From Opisthorchis felineus (lineage: Eukaryota; Platyhelminthes; Trematoda; Opisthorchiida; Opisthorchiidae), in the NCBI GenBank assembly GCA_004794785.1, contig SJOL01006478.1, positions 783,692 to 847,691 on the forward strand: a stretch of 64,000 nucleotides of DNA, given 5' to 3'. A model generated the notes under the pieces. The model was given only the letters and a program-made list of their open reading frames with translations, ran no database searches and was not told the origin of the DNA. This document shows positions 1 through 8,639 of the stretch, piece by piece (the first letter of the stretch is position 1; every line of letters starts with the position of its first letter). The translations under genes were made by a program, and so were the position numbers.

Positions 1-413
1 TTTGTGTTCATGTAATCTGGTAGAGGGCCTCCTTCCTGTTCGTCCCACGTAGTGTTTGTTACAATCCCCACACTGAATCGTGACCACGACTTTGGTCCTC
101 AACATTGCGTCCAACCGTCCTCTTGGCTTTGATAGTTTCCTCCGTGGGGTGTTTGCAGTTTGGTAGGACACTGTAGTATTGTACTGTCGTAGCAAGCGTG
201 GGGTCATTTCTAAAATATTCCTTGTGTATGGAAGTTTGATCCGTTTGCCTTCTCTTTGTGCTATTGGGTTGGTCGAACTGAATTTTCTGAGAGTCCGCCG
301 GATGAAATACCTGGGGTATCCATTTCTCTAAAAAGCTCTGTACAAGTGTTTCTTTCCTCTGACGGTTGACTCCGTGGTGTTGCAGTGCAATACGCTTGAA
401 CGTAATAGACGGC
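1..413 (-). pseudogene. Penelope-like element, 3' part: linker and start of GIY-YIG endonuclease
   Basis: Read on the minus strand, a single frame runs from about 413 to the window edge with one internal TAG near position 328. It contains the stretch R-N-G-Y-P-R-Y-F-I, the block RIKLPYTRNI, and then CGDCNKHYVGRTGR followed by STRLHEHK. The last part matches the N-terminal half of the GIY-YIG endonuclease domain of PLEs (Y-V-G, then R and E-H). In PLEs this domain lies after the reverse transcriptase and nicks target DNA. The element continues off the left edge. The stop codon shows it is not functional. It abuts an oppositely oriented PLE piece at about 412. Family assignment is confident; the exact clade is not. 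Confidence 0.85.
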
Positions 414-616
414 GTTTTGATGATATCCAATTTACAATGGAAGAAGAAACCGGTGAAAAACTAGCATTCATGATCGTCCTCATCACAAGATTACCAAGCG
501 GACGACTTCAGAAGGAAATCTACAGAAAGGCAGCGCATGCAGACCAGATTTTCAGCTACCAAAGCAATTATCCGAAATGTCACAAGGAAGGCTGCATCCG
601 GACTGCTTTTAGTTGA
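412..616 (+). pseudogene. Penelope-like element, inverted RT C-terminal piece
   Basis: The plus-strand translation includes FDDIQFTMEEE, LPSGRLQKEIYRKAAHADQI and YPKCHKEGCIRTAF. These are the typical PLE segment between the RT core and the linker (I-Q-F-T-M-E-E-E, then Y-R-K-x-x-H-x-D-Q, then H-K-x-x-C-I-R-T). The piece is only about 200 bp. Its last residues (CIRTAF) correspond to where the neighbouring minus-strand piece begins, so the two pieces are adjacent in the parent element but in opposite orientation here. It is not functional alone. Confidence 0.85.
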
Positions 617-619
617 GTA

Positions 620-1770
620 ACCTGCCAGTTCAGCCGATCCCAAACTTATGGCCAAACCGATGGAAATTGTGGCCCCTTGTGCTCTTGAAAGCACACCGAC
701 GCAACCGGCCGCCGCTCCAGCTTGCAGCTTTTACTCAACCACCGCAGAACCCTTGACTACCAAGGGCAGCGATGCTCAGGAGGAGACAAGCCTCCCAGCG
801 CACAAAGTACTTAGAGCTATCAGCGCTTCTTTCAGTAGCAGACAACAAAGGCGCAGCAGTGAACTCCACACCGAAGTCACAACTTCTTGGCTGGATTGGG
901 TCAGATGCGTGGAGACAAGCGGCAAAGACTACCGACAAATCAAACAAAAGCGTTGACCTCGACATCGGGGAATGCCACTGATAATGTAAAACTGCCAGTC
1001 TTTAGCTCCACTCCGTCAAAAGTGGCCTCTCCGATTGTAGACACAATCGTCGCCTATGACCCCGACAGCCAAAGCCGGTTTGATAACAAACCGGAAACTC
1101 CTTCGTACACCCAACTGGCCAAACTGATCGCTGGCGACTCGGGAGTCCACGCAAACACGGAAGAAGAGCGACTGCAGCCAAACAAACCACATAAACTTCA
1201 CCAAATCAGAAAGCTGTTGATTACGTTCAGGGTGCAGTCCTCTGCAAAAACGAGCCTCATGGGAGCGCCACCAAAAGGACTACTTCTTGGTGCTAACACC
1301 CAACGCACAGAGTCTTACAGAGCCTCATAGAGACACCTTGTCGATTGAACCGTGCCAAAATGCCCAAGGAACCAAACAGACGCATGTCTGCCCTAAATCC
1401 TTAATGAACAGAAAACCTAGTCGCTCAAAAGGCGTTACTGAAAGAGCTGCTAGTAGCAGTAGTCGAAATTCCCGTCCACGAGGGGAAAAACCACATCCCC
1501 AAAGGTGAAAGGTCCGCGCAAACCGGAGCCCTACTGGGGGAATAAACCTTGCAAATGAAAAGCAGCTCTCGAAACCACCAAGGAGGGAAGCAGACAGGTA
1601 CGCCGCAGAGGCCGCTTTGGAGCCTTAGACTCAAACCAGGCGTACAGCTAATAAATCTGTCAATGTCTCTGGCGGCACACCTCTCGGTTTTTACCCTCGG
1701 AGGCAGCAAAGACACAGTTGAAATTTATCTCCACAAACTACCTCAGCCTTTTAAGCAAACTTCGCGATAT
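620..1770 (+). pseudogene. Probable 5' ORF region of the CR1-like LINE
   Basis: Plus-strand open pieces at 648-956, 887-1330 and 1287-1508 overlap in different frames, as expected for a frame-shifted reading frame. Translations are rich in S, T, K, P and R and have no motif I recognise; a basic SSSSRNSRPRGEKPHPQ stretch occurs near 1460. Position immediately 5' of the endonuclease suggests ORF1 or the N-terminal part of ORF2. I see no zinc knuckle or coiled coil, so this call depends on context. Confidence 0.35.
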
Positions 1771-2330
1771 TAATCAGTCAGCTTGCCTTGAACAGCCGTC
1801 CATAATCGCACTTACAGAAACCTGGCTCACGTCGGATGTCTCTGACGTAGAGACCCCGTTAGACAACCACTCTATTCTTTGAGCTGACTCAAAATGCGTG
1901 GGGCCAGTGGTGTCCCTTTATATTCACATGCAGCCCTGCCCATCCCAATTGTCCCCTCCAATACCACTCCTGCACCTTTTTGTAATGCACTGCGGATCCA
2001 AATCTCGCTTCGCGTTACGCGTTTTCTTCTCGGCGTGGCCTACCGTTACCAATAGAGTTCTCCGAAAGATGACCAATTCCTCATACAAACCCTTGAGCAA
2101 CTCTTCGCCAGCTACCACTTCACATATCTGCTGGTAGTGATTTCACTGCCCCCAGGGCCTCCTGGATGGAGCTCCAGCGCGTTGGGTCTAGTGGACATTT
2201 TGCAGCGGAGCTGACCAAAGTGGTTCAACAGGGAGTTTGGGACATGGTGACCACTGCGTGCTGATCTTCGATTTCATCCAGAAACTCAAACGTAGATTCA
2301 AAACCTCTGCTCTGCAGGCTTCTCAAGACT
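1771..2330 (+). pseudogene. CR1-like LINE endonuclease domain (APE type), decayed
   Basis: Pieces of the apurinic-like endonuclease are visible on the plus strand in shifting frames. Near 1795-1830 the sequence reads IIALTETWLT, carrying the catalytic Glu of the N-terminal ET motif. Near 2130 a D-F-T-A-P-x-A-S-W stretch corresponds to the GDFNAP active-site motif, with the Asn replaced by Thr. Near 2240-2270 the sequence reads GHGDHCVLIFDF, corresponding to the S-D-H motif. About 50 residues expected between the last two motifs are missing. The domain would cut target DNA to prime reverse transcription; this copy cannot be active. Confidence 0.75.
2278..2328 (+). repeat. Left copy of 51-bp direct repeat flanking the Gypsy insertion
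   Basis: This segment aligns without gaps to 4342-4392, with about ten mismatches by eye. Both copies encode a diverged version of the same LINE segment (Q-T-W-I-R-N-like). The right copy begins exactly where the LTR ends. Confidence 0.7.
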
Positions 2331-2334
2331 AACG

Positions 2335-2806
2335 ATAATAATAACGGTAATTGATGACATCAATAAAACGGCGAAGTTAAGTGACTGTGGTGGGCACGGG
2401 AGAAGATTTTAAGGCCGAATTGCGATCGGATAATGGTGGAACACCGGTTGGATCAATGTGGTGACCAAGAAAATCTAGGCTGGGAACACCAAACAAACAT
2501 TTGTCTATGTTCAAACGTATGCTGTAGGTGAAAAAATACTGCCCTGAGATGATCTGCATGCTCAGTTGGTGATGTGCTAGCGATTAAAACGTCGTCTAGA
2601 TAAGCATACACAAAAGACAGACCACGTAAAACTTTGTCCATGAAACGTTGAAACGTTTGAGCTGCATTTCGATGACCAAAGGGCATGCGCGTGCATTCGA
2701 AAAGGCCAAGCGGTGTTGTATCAGCTGTTTTGGGTATGGCATCCGGGGCTACGCGTATGTGGTAGCATGCGCGTACGAGGTCGAGTTTGGAGAAAATGTT
2801 TGGGTG
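2335..2806 (-). pseudogene. Gypsy reverse transcriptase, C-terminal half
   Basis: In two overlapping minus-strand frames the sequence reads MPFGHRNAAQTFQRFMD, then VYAYLDDVLIAS, then FLGHHIDPTGVPPL. These are RT motif B, the YLDD catalytic motif C, and the motif-D/E region of Gypsy elements. The catalytic YLDD pair is intact. The frame breaks between 2453 and 2559 and again upstream, where it should join the protease-RT piece. After P-T-T-V-T and a stop, a degraded L-R-R-F relic marks the end of RT at the truncation point. Confidence 0.85.
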
Positions 2807-3646
2807 TCATAAGGTACTTGCGAAATCGTGGATATTTGGGATGGGGTACCTGTCTGGGATAGTAGCGTTATTGAGAGAACGGTAATCTCCACAAGGTCTC
2901 CAATCACCTTTAGATTTCTTGGGTACCATATGTAGGGGTGACGACCAGTGACTCGACGAAGTGCGGATGATGCCGAGTTCGAGCATGTGTTCAAACTCGT
3001 GTTTTGCGATCTGGAGTTTTTCTGGATGAAGTCGACGGGGATTGGTATGGGCAGGTGGGCCTCTCGTCTGGATGTGATGAACGACGGAATGTGTGACCGG
3101 TTGAGTGTACTGACATGGATGAGTAAGGGTAGGAAAATCCCTAAGTATGTCAGCAAAATGAGAATCAGGTAGAATAACTCGGATACCTGTGGATGAAGTT
3201 GGGGTACTGATTCCGTTGACCGAGAGGGAAGTTAGCACATCCAAGAGACGTTTGTGTCGCATATCGACGGATAAGTTGTAGTGGGTGAGAAAGTCCGCGC
3301 CAAGGATGGGTGTTTGGACGTCGGCCAAAAGGAAGATCCACTTGAACGCACGTCGCAATCCGAGGTCAAGGGTGAGGGAACGTTCGCCGTATGTAGCGAT
3401 GCGGGTACCGTTAGCGGCTTGTAACGAACAGGAAGAGGAGTCAGGAAGCGGACTCTTATGTGGTAGCACACTAACTTCGGCTCCCGTATCTACGAGGAAA
3501 CGTAGACCACTTGAGCGATCGGTGATGTGGAATAGGCGGCTAGTGCGGGGAGGCTTACAGAGAGTCGTCGCCGTTACTGACGGGCAGGGATGTTTAAAGA
3601 GCTGTTGGGGCGCAGTTCGAAGGAACAGGGCTGTTACCATTTGCAT
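2807..3646 (-). pseudogene. Gypsy protease and N-terminal reverse transcriptase
   Basis: A 279-codon minus-strand open frame. Residues 49-60 read [12 protein letters not shown], the retropepsin active site (D-T-G-A); PILGADFL about 50 residues later is the second protease motif. The C-terminal third has the start of [32 protein letters not shown] and PDRYPIPNI. The fusion order protease-RT is that of a Gypsy pol. The frame ends at about the first third of RT and continues, shifted, in the next piece. Long continuity suggests moderate age. Confidence 0.88.
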
Positions 3647-3700
3647 GTTTTAGTACCGGAAGACTGGTGATACCCTCAAGACGGACGGGAACGCGACAAC
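3600..3700 (-). pseudogene. Gypsy gag zinc-motif relic (CHCC-like)
   Basis: Just upstream of the protease on the minus strand, one frame reads [12 protein letters not shown], a stop, then QPCSF. The spacing H-(about 8)-C-(4)-C matches the C-terminal part of the CHCC gag motif typical of CsRn1-type elements; the first Cys position is occupied by a stop-containing stretch. A basic/Ser-rich run (R-S-R-S-L-S-R-S-R-P-S) precedes it. The rest of gag between 3700 and 4060 is not recognisable. Confidence 0.5.
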
Positions 3701-4062
3701 GATCGAGATCGTGGACGTGGTTGATGCTTGTTATTTTCGAGCCGTTGTAGACAACCAGTTTAGGTATTTAATCGTGTCCACAGTTTCGAGGTGGCGGAAA
3801 TTATTGGGCTGGAAACTATGGAATTAGCGGGCGTAGGGTGGGCGACGGAGCCAACGGGACGACTGGGGTGGGTCTCGTGATACGTCGGGTAGTGAAAACA
3901 GCACCGACATGGTGAAACCACACCCTGTGATTACGGAGATTATAGTCTGGTAAACGGATGCTAATCGTTTTCTCGGCTGAATCAGATTACCGAGGTGTGT
4001 ATCAATAATGACCGGGCAAAAACCAACGACGAATTAAGAGGATCAGATAAAAAAATATCCAG

Positions 4063-4080
4063 ACAGTCTCGGGCTCACCA
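4063..4080 (-). promoter_or_regulatory. Primer-binding-like site of the Gypsy element
   Basis: Two bases inside the LTR end, the minus strand reads TGGTGAGCCCGAGA. A TGG start complements the CCA tail of a tRNA, as expected of a primer-binding site. CsRn1-type elements are reported to use tRNA-Trp; I cannot confirm the tRNA here. Confidence 0.55.
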
Positions 4081-4082
4081 AA

Positions 4083-4341
4083 TGTTTAGTGGTCTGGCTG
4101 CCCTAGAAGCTACTTTACCAGGAGTGTGTGGCAAAGGAACAAAAAAATAATTATGCTAGGCTGAGTACACAAGCAAGCGTGTGCAAATTCAGAAGAGAAA
4201 AACAAAGCACGTGACCACGCTTGTCCTTTTGAACTTGCACAAATGCGCGTTTTTTCGTTTCGTGCGTATTCAAACAAAAACCTTTGTGCAATTGACGAAA
4301 TGCGTAATGTTATAATGGAAGCAAAAGTAAGGTACAAAACA
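4083..4341 (-). repeat. 5' LTR of the Gypsy element (single copy)
   Basis: The segment begins TGTTT and ends AAACA on either strand, giving TG...CA ends with a 5-bp terminal inverted repeat, and lies directly before the primer-binding-like site. Length is 259 bp. No second copy is seen at the other end of the element, so it cannot be dated by LTR divergence. The ends are inferred, not confirmed by a partner LTR. Confidence 0.6.
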
Positions 4342-4392
4342 CCACAACCCCAAACGTGGATCTAAAACTTCTGCCGTGCAGGCTTCTCAGGA
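4342..4392 (+). repeat. Right copy of 51-bp direct repeat flanking the Gypsy insertion
   Basis: It starts at the base after the LTR end and aligns gap-free with 2278-2328. In the LINE frame it reads P-Q-T-W-I-stop-N-F-C-R-A-G-F-S-G-M, continuing into the LINE sequence downstream. Confidence 0.7.
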
Positions 4393-5100
4393 ATGCACAT
4401 CTTTCTCGATCAATTTAAACTGGGACCAGCTTCAGTGGAAGCGTCAAACAAGACCATTGTCCAGAAAGTTCACGAGGCTAACACGATGATCATCTCGAGA
4501 AAACCAGCATGCATTCGGATGGACCGAAAGCTACATAAAAGGATCCGGAATCTTCTGGAAAAGAGGTCCCAACTATTTTAAAAAAAAGTTGACTACAGGG
4601 GACACAGAAGATGAGCTGGGGTTTCGTAAAATGCGGAGCAGCTGCAAAGCAGCAATCCGCCAATGGAACATACGAAAACAAGCCACCATACTAGACCTCA
4701 CCCGGAAAAATAAAATGTGCTGTTTGAGTACATGGGGCATTGCCGCAGAAGTAAGCCAATGGCGTTCTCCTTGAGGGACAGGAACGGGGAACCCACGAGT
4801 CACACGATAGTGGCATCTGAACGGGATAGTTGAGTTGAGCACGTATGTCGGTATAACCAGACGAACTAGAAATGCAGAATTCAGCACAGCGTAACAAGTA
4901 GCATGTATGTTTTCGAATTGATGTGTGTATACAGCACTTAGAATATTAAAATAAGAGAATGATGAATAGAGCAGTGAATAGAGCATCAATCATGTTCATC
5001 ACACTGAAGTATACAGGTTACACTATGCAGGCCGGTATTCTACTCCAGTAACCTTGTCACACCCAAACTTGTCAAGGCGTGACTACGAACGGCCTCTAAT
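4342..5100 (+). pseudogene. CR1-like LINE, region between endonuclease and RT
   Basis: Plus-strand pieces include IFLDQFKLGPASVEA, RMDRKLHKRIRNLLEKRSQ, TTGDTEDELGFRKMR and AAIRQWNIRKQATILDL, in changing frames. This lysine/arginine-rich helical segment is what lies between endonuclease and RT in CR1-like LINEs. From about 4780 to 5040 similarity fades and there is probably a deletion or unrelated sequence. Confidence 0.7.
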
Positions 5101-5842
5101 CAACTTGGTCTTGAAGAGGAGGACATTCGTCAACTCTTGCACAAGACAAACCCGTTCTGCGCGTTGGAGCCAGACGAGATCCATCCAAGGATCCTGAAGG
5201 AAACATCATTCCTACTGACAAAGCATTTCTACCTGATATTCCGTCAGTCGCTTGACGAAGGCAACATTCTCTCTGCTATAGACGAAGCAATTGTAACGCG
5301 GACCTACAAAACTGGTGACCGACTATTGCCTGGCAGCTACAGGCCTATTAGTTTCACTGGCGTACCGTTCAGGGTGATGGAACACATTCTGAAGCGAGCC
5401 ATCCTAGATCACCTTACTACCAACAACTTGATATCTCCAGTTCAACACGGATTCCTCCCAAACCGTTCTTGTGTGACGAAAATGCTCGTATTTATACACA
5501 GCTTAACCCAAACTAAGGACGAGCGACTCATGTCGGATGCCATATTTTTCGCATTTTTGGAGGGTATTCGATCAAGTCCCACACGTCCCGCTGCTCCACA
5601 AACTCGAGTCTTACGGGATTCAAGGAGAATTTCCTAACAGACAGAACATCTCGAGTGAAAGTAGGATTGGCCTACTCTTCTCCGGCGCCGGTCTCCATTG
5701 GAGTTCCTCAAGGAACTGCTTTGAGACGACTTCTGTTTCTGCTCTACGTCAACGACCTTCCAGACGTTCTCTCAAGTCCGTGCCTACCTTTTGCAGACGA
5801 CTTGAAATCCTGGAGTTTAAATGCCAGCACCCTTTGAATTGA
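5101..5842 (+). pseudogene. CR1-like LINE reverse transcriptase
   Basis: Two frames carry the RT core. The first (5137-5637) has ALEPDEIHPRILKE, YKTGDRLLPGSYRPISFT, LKRAILDHLTTNNLISPVQH and FLPNRSCVTKML, which are RT motifs 1-2a. Motif A is damaged: the sequence reads DAIFFAF where an Asp is expected, and the frame shifts just after. The second frame (5655-5837) has SIGVPQGTALRRLLFLLYVNDL (motif B) and PFADDLKSW (motif C, FADD retained). The enzyme would copy element RNA at the nicked target; this copy is inactive. Confidence 0.88.
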
Positions 5843-6600
5843 TGTCGACACCACAAAGCAGTGGTCACTGGACTGTCACCTCCTTTTGTATGATGAATAG
5901 TGCGTCCATATGTTATTCGGAGGGAACTCAGCGAACGCCTTTGTCATGCATGGTGAGAATGGACCAGAAGACATCATGAGGATGGATGCCAAAAAGGGTT
6001 TGGGTATCTGGCTCTCTGCAAACATGCCCTTCTCACCGCACCATGAGAAATCGCCTAAAAAGCATCCGCCGCTCTACGGGTGATTTTGCGCACCTTCTCC
6101 CGTATTACTCGCATGGACTTTCAAATACTCTGTGGAGCCTGCGTCACACCGCCTCTTGAATATGCCAACCAAGTTGTCTACTCAGTATGCAAGAAAGACG
6201 TGACCCTCATTTAGCGAGTCCAAGAAAGCGGTTGTTGGCCTTCAAGCCGTGGACCATGAAACGCGTTTCGCTGTGGTTGACCTCTTTCTCCTGGAATATC
6301 GTTGCCTCCGAGGGGACCTAATACTTACTTATGCCCTGTTTGAACAAGATTTGCCCAACAGGTTTTTCACCGTTGACCTAGCCTACACACGGCGTGAACG
6401 TGGTGAGAATATTTTCTAGCTCAGAGCGCACACTTTAATTGGGAAAAATTTTTTCTCATTCCGGGTAGTTGCTGCGTGGAATACCCCTCCTCTGACAGCT
6501 GTCCACGCTCCATCTAGTGCCTAGATCAAAGAACTATTAGACGCTTTTTTATACGAGTCCTCGCGCTGGCAAGCTTACTGTCCTTCGCTGAGAACTTGAA
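5843..6600 (+). pseudogene. CR1-like LINE C-terminal region
   Basis: After the RT core, plus-strand fragments continue: [33 protein letters not shown], a tract around [46 protein letters not shown] and SFRVVAAWNTPPLTAVHAPS. This is the thumb and C-terminal domain of CR1-like ORF2. There are several stops and shifts. Coding similarity ends near 6560; the next few tens of bases may be 3' UTR. Confidence 0.8.
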
Positions 6601-8570
6601 GAGCAGTACTCTCCCATTTTTTCGCTTGTGCCTTTCAAATGAACGGTAGCCGCTGAACAGGAAGAACAAAACCAGCCCGGAAAATCAGGCGAAATCCTCG
6701 ATCTTGTGTATCCTTCCGTGAATCCGTGAACGTTTTGAAACTGCGTTCTTAGCAGACCATTTTTGCTTGGAGTCCGTTGTTCGTCGTTAAAATCCTAAAA
6801 CCCTACATTGAGATCTATTAGTGCTAGTGCGTTCACCCACGGTTAACTGGTGACCTGCATTGCTTGTAAGATGCGTCCTACGCGCACACATGTGGTAGCC
6901 ATTTGTCAGCTTGGTTTGTACAGCGGTGGTCACAGACAGTCGATTGTTGCATCGCTCTATACGCAATATTCCGAACTATTCGGATCTTCGCAGACGGCTG
7001 TCAGAACCGATGTTGTTCGGTTTTGTTCGGACAGAGGCTGCTCTAGTTAAAAGCCGAGCTCATCACACACCAAAGTGGCGTCTTGTAGATGACCACACCT
7101 GGACTCTATTTGGTCCACGCCCTGAGCATTGGAAATCATTCTTGTGGTGGTCGAGGGCTTCGCATGTCGATGTATTAAGTGCGTTGAGGTATTTTGATTG
7201 GTTGTGGCAACGGTCACGCAAAGACACTTCTAGAATCGCTACTTTCTGTGGGATATATTGACTACCCTAAGGTATATCTTTATAGCTATGCCACCCGAAA
7301 ATGAAAAGACGCACGCAGATAAGCTTTTCGGTTACTGGAAGCTGAATAATACACAAAATTGTAGCAGCGCTATTGATGCTAGGGTTTCTGTAAGAAGTCC
7401 TGAAGTCGACCGCTACCAAGACTATTAACTAATCCATGCGAGGGTCTCAACCGGTTTCAACGCAGTTAAATCGATTCAAAGTGTCAATTGCACCACGAAT
7501 TCAAGGACTTTTTGTTCGGGTCCTTGCTGAATAAACTAATTGCCGGCGTGCAGCAGTAGTCTCCGTGCACTTGCGTTGTTCATCAGCTGCTTAGTTAGGC
7601 TTTTTTGACCGCTTGTGGGTGTTTTGGTCATCAATGCTCTTTTCTCCATTTGCTAGAGATTCTTCTTTAGTATTGGTGGTGTTTTTGAGACTACAAGTCT
7701 CTTGTTTGTTTTTGCGTTGCACATAGATGCTGTCATCCAACGAAATTTCGGCGCGCGCTCGTTAAACTGACAGGACCGTGTAATCCCCTTTGGTGAGTTG
7801 GACTTCGTCGACATTTGTTTTTTTTGCAATCCACGTACATTAGTTCACCGGCATCATTATGCTGTCACTGCCGGATGCATTTTTCTGCGGCTATTATCGG
7901 AAATGGACCGAAATTTTATGTGACTGTCTTGCAAAATGAACTTTTCCTCATCTGATTTATTCATCTGTTTGCATATGCCACTGCACTTTCGATACCTACT
8001 AGGAAGAAAACTAAGTAGAGGCCTTAAAAGTGACATAATCTCGGATAAATTACAGATATGTGGTTACGAACACCAAACGAATAATCGAATCAAAGTCATT
8101 TCAGTTGTCTTTCCCACGCAACAATCCATGAATCACACTTTTCCTTGTTTTCTCCATTATCCAGCTTTGGTGCTGTAGCAGAAAATTTATAAAGGAATAT
8201 TTGCATGTTATCTGCACGGGACAAGGTTGGACGAGTATGCCAACGACAACCGGTTTCTTGTCGATTACGTGAATGAGCGGGCTACCTATATCATGCTAAA
8301 ATGAAGAAAACGGAAGGATTGTATAGGAAGTAACGCAAATATCACGAAGTGAAACTGCGTGCGTAGAGACGTGATGTTGTGGACAGAAAAAGATAACGGT
8401 TTCAGCTAGGTTGTCAGTGGCTAAGTGCAGTGTAGAGCAACCTCGTGGGTCGTAACTGGGAGATCGTTGGAAAGGATGAATGGGTACTCACTCATCGGAA
8501 TTTCTATTAAATACATTATATAACATTTCAGATAATTCGGCGGTGTTCTCATGGGGAGTGGAAGTTCTTA
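6601..8570. other. Unrecognised DNA after the LINE
   Basis: No element or gene recognised. Short open frames at 6850-7261 and 7936-8178 (plus) have chance-like composition and no motif. The first 50-100 bases may be LINE 3' tail. Confidence 0.4.
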
Positions 8571-8571
8571 C

Positions 8572-8633
8572 TCAGGCCTTTTAGGTTTCTGGCAAAGCAA
8601 GGTTACAGCCAGTCCATGATTATTAAAAAATTT
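8572..8633 (-). CDS. Weak candidate small exon
   Basis: On the minus strand a pyrimidine-containing acceptor ending CTGTCAG precedes 62 bp open in one frame (ends L-L-C-Q-K-P-K-R-P) and followed by the donor GTAAGA. A match of this length and kind arises easily by chance; no homology is recognised. Confidence 0.15.
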
Positions 8634-8639
8634 CTGACA

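Larger units (their letters stand above)
2331..4341 (-). mobile_element. Gypsy/CsRn1-like LTR retrotransposon, 3'-truncated
   Basis: On the minus strand the order is LTR (4341-4083), primer-binding-like site, a region with a gag zinc-motif relic, protease, then reverse transcriptase, ending abruptly near 2331 just after the RT domain. RNase H, integrase and the second LTR are absent. Gag shows a C-H-C-C-like pattern as in the CsRn1/Kabuki lineage instead of the usual CCHC knuckle; this supports a CsRn1-type assignment. Frameshifts and stops make it non-functional. It lies in reverse orientation inside a CR1-like LINE. Confidence 0.8.
620..6600 (+). mobile_element. CR1/Jockey-like LINE, decayed, split by a Gypsy insertion
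   Basis: Successive plus-strand pieces give, in order, a serine/proline/lysine-rich 5' region, an APE-type endonuclease, an interdomain region, a reverse transcriptase and a long C-terminal region. This is the order of a CR1/Jockey-type LINE. Frames shift repeatedly and in-frame stops are frequent, so the copy is dead. A minus-strand Gypsy element at 2331-4341 interrupts it between endonuclease and RT. The 5' boundary is uncertain because it abuts a PLE fragment near 616. The 3' boundary is placed just after the last recognisable coding similarity. Confidence 0.8.

Noticed and set aside
2948..3653. Plus-strand open frames at 2948-3172 and 3285-3653
   Set aside because: They are antisense to the Gypsy protease-RT frame, which has clear motifs.
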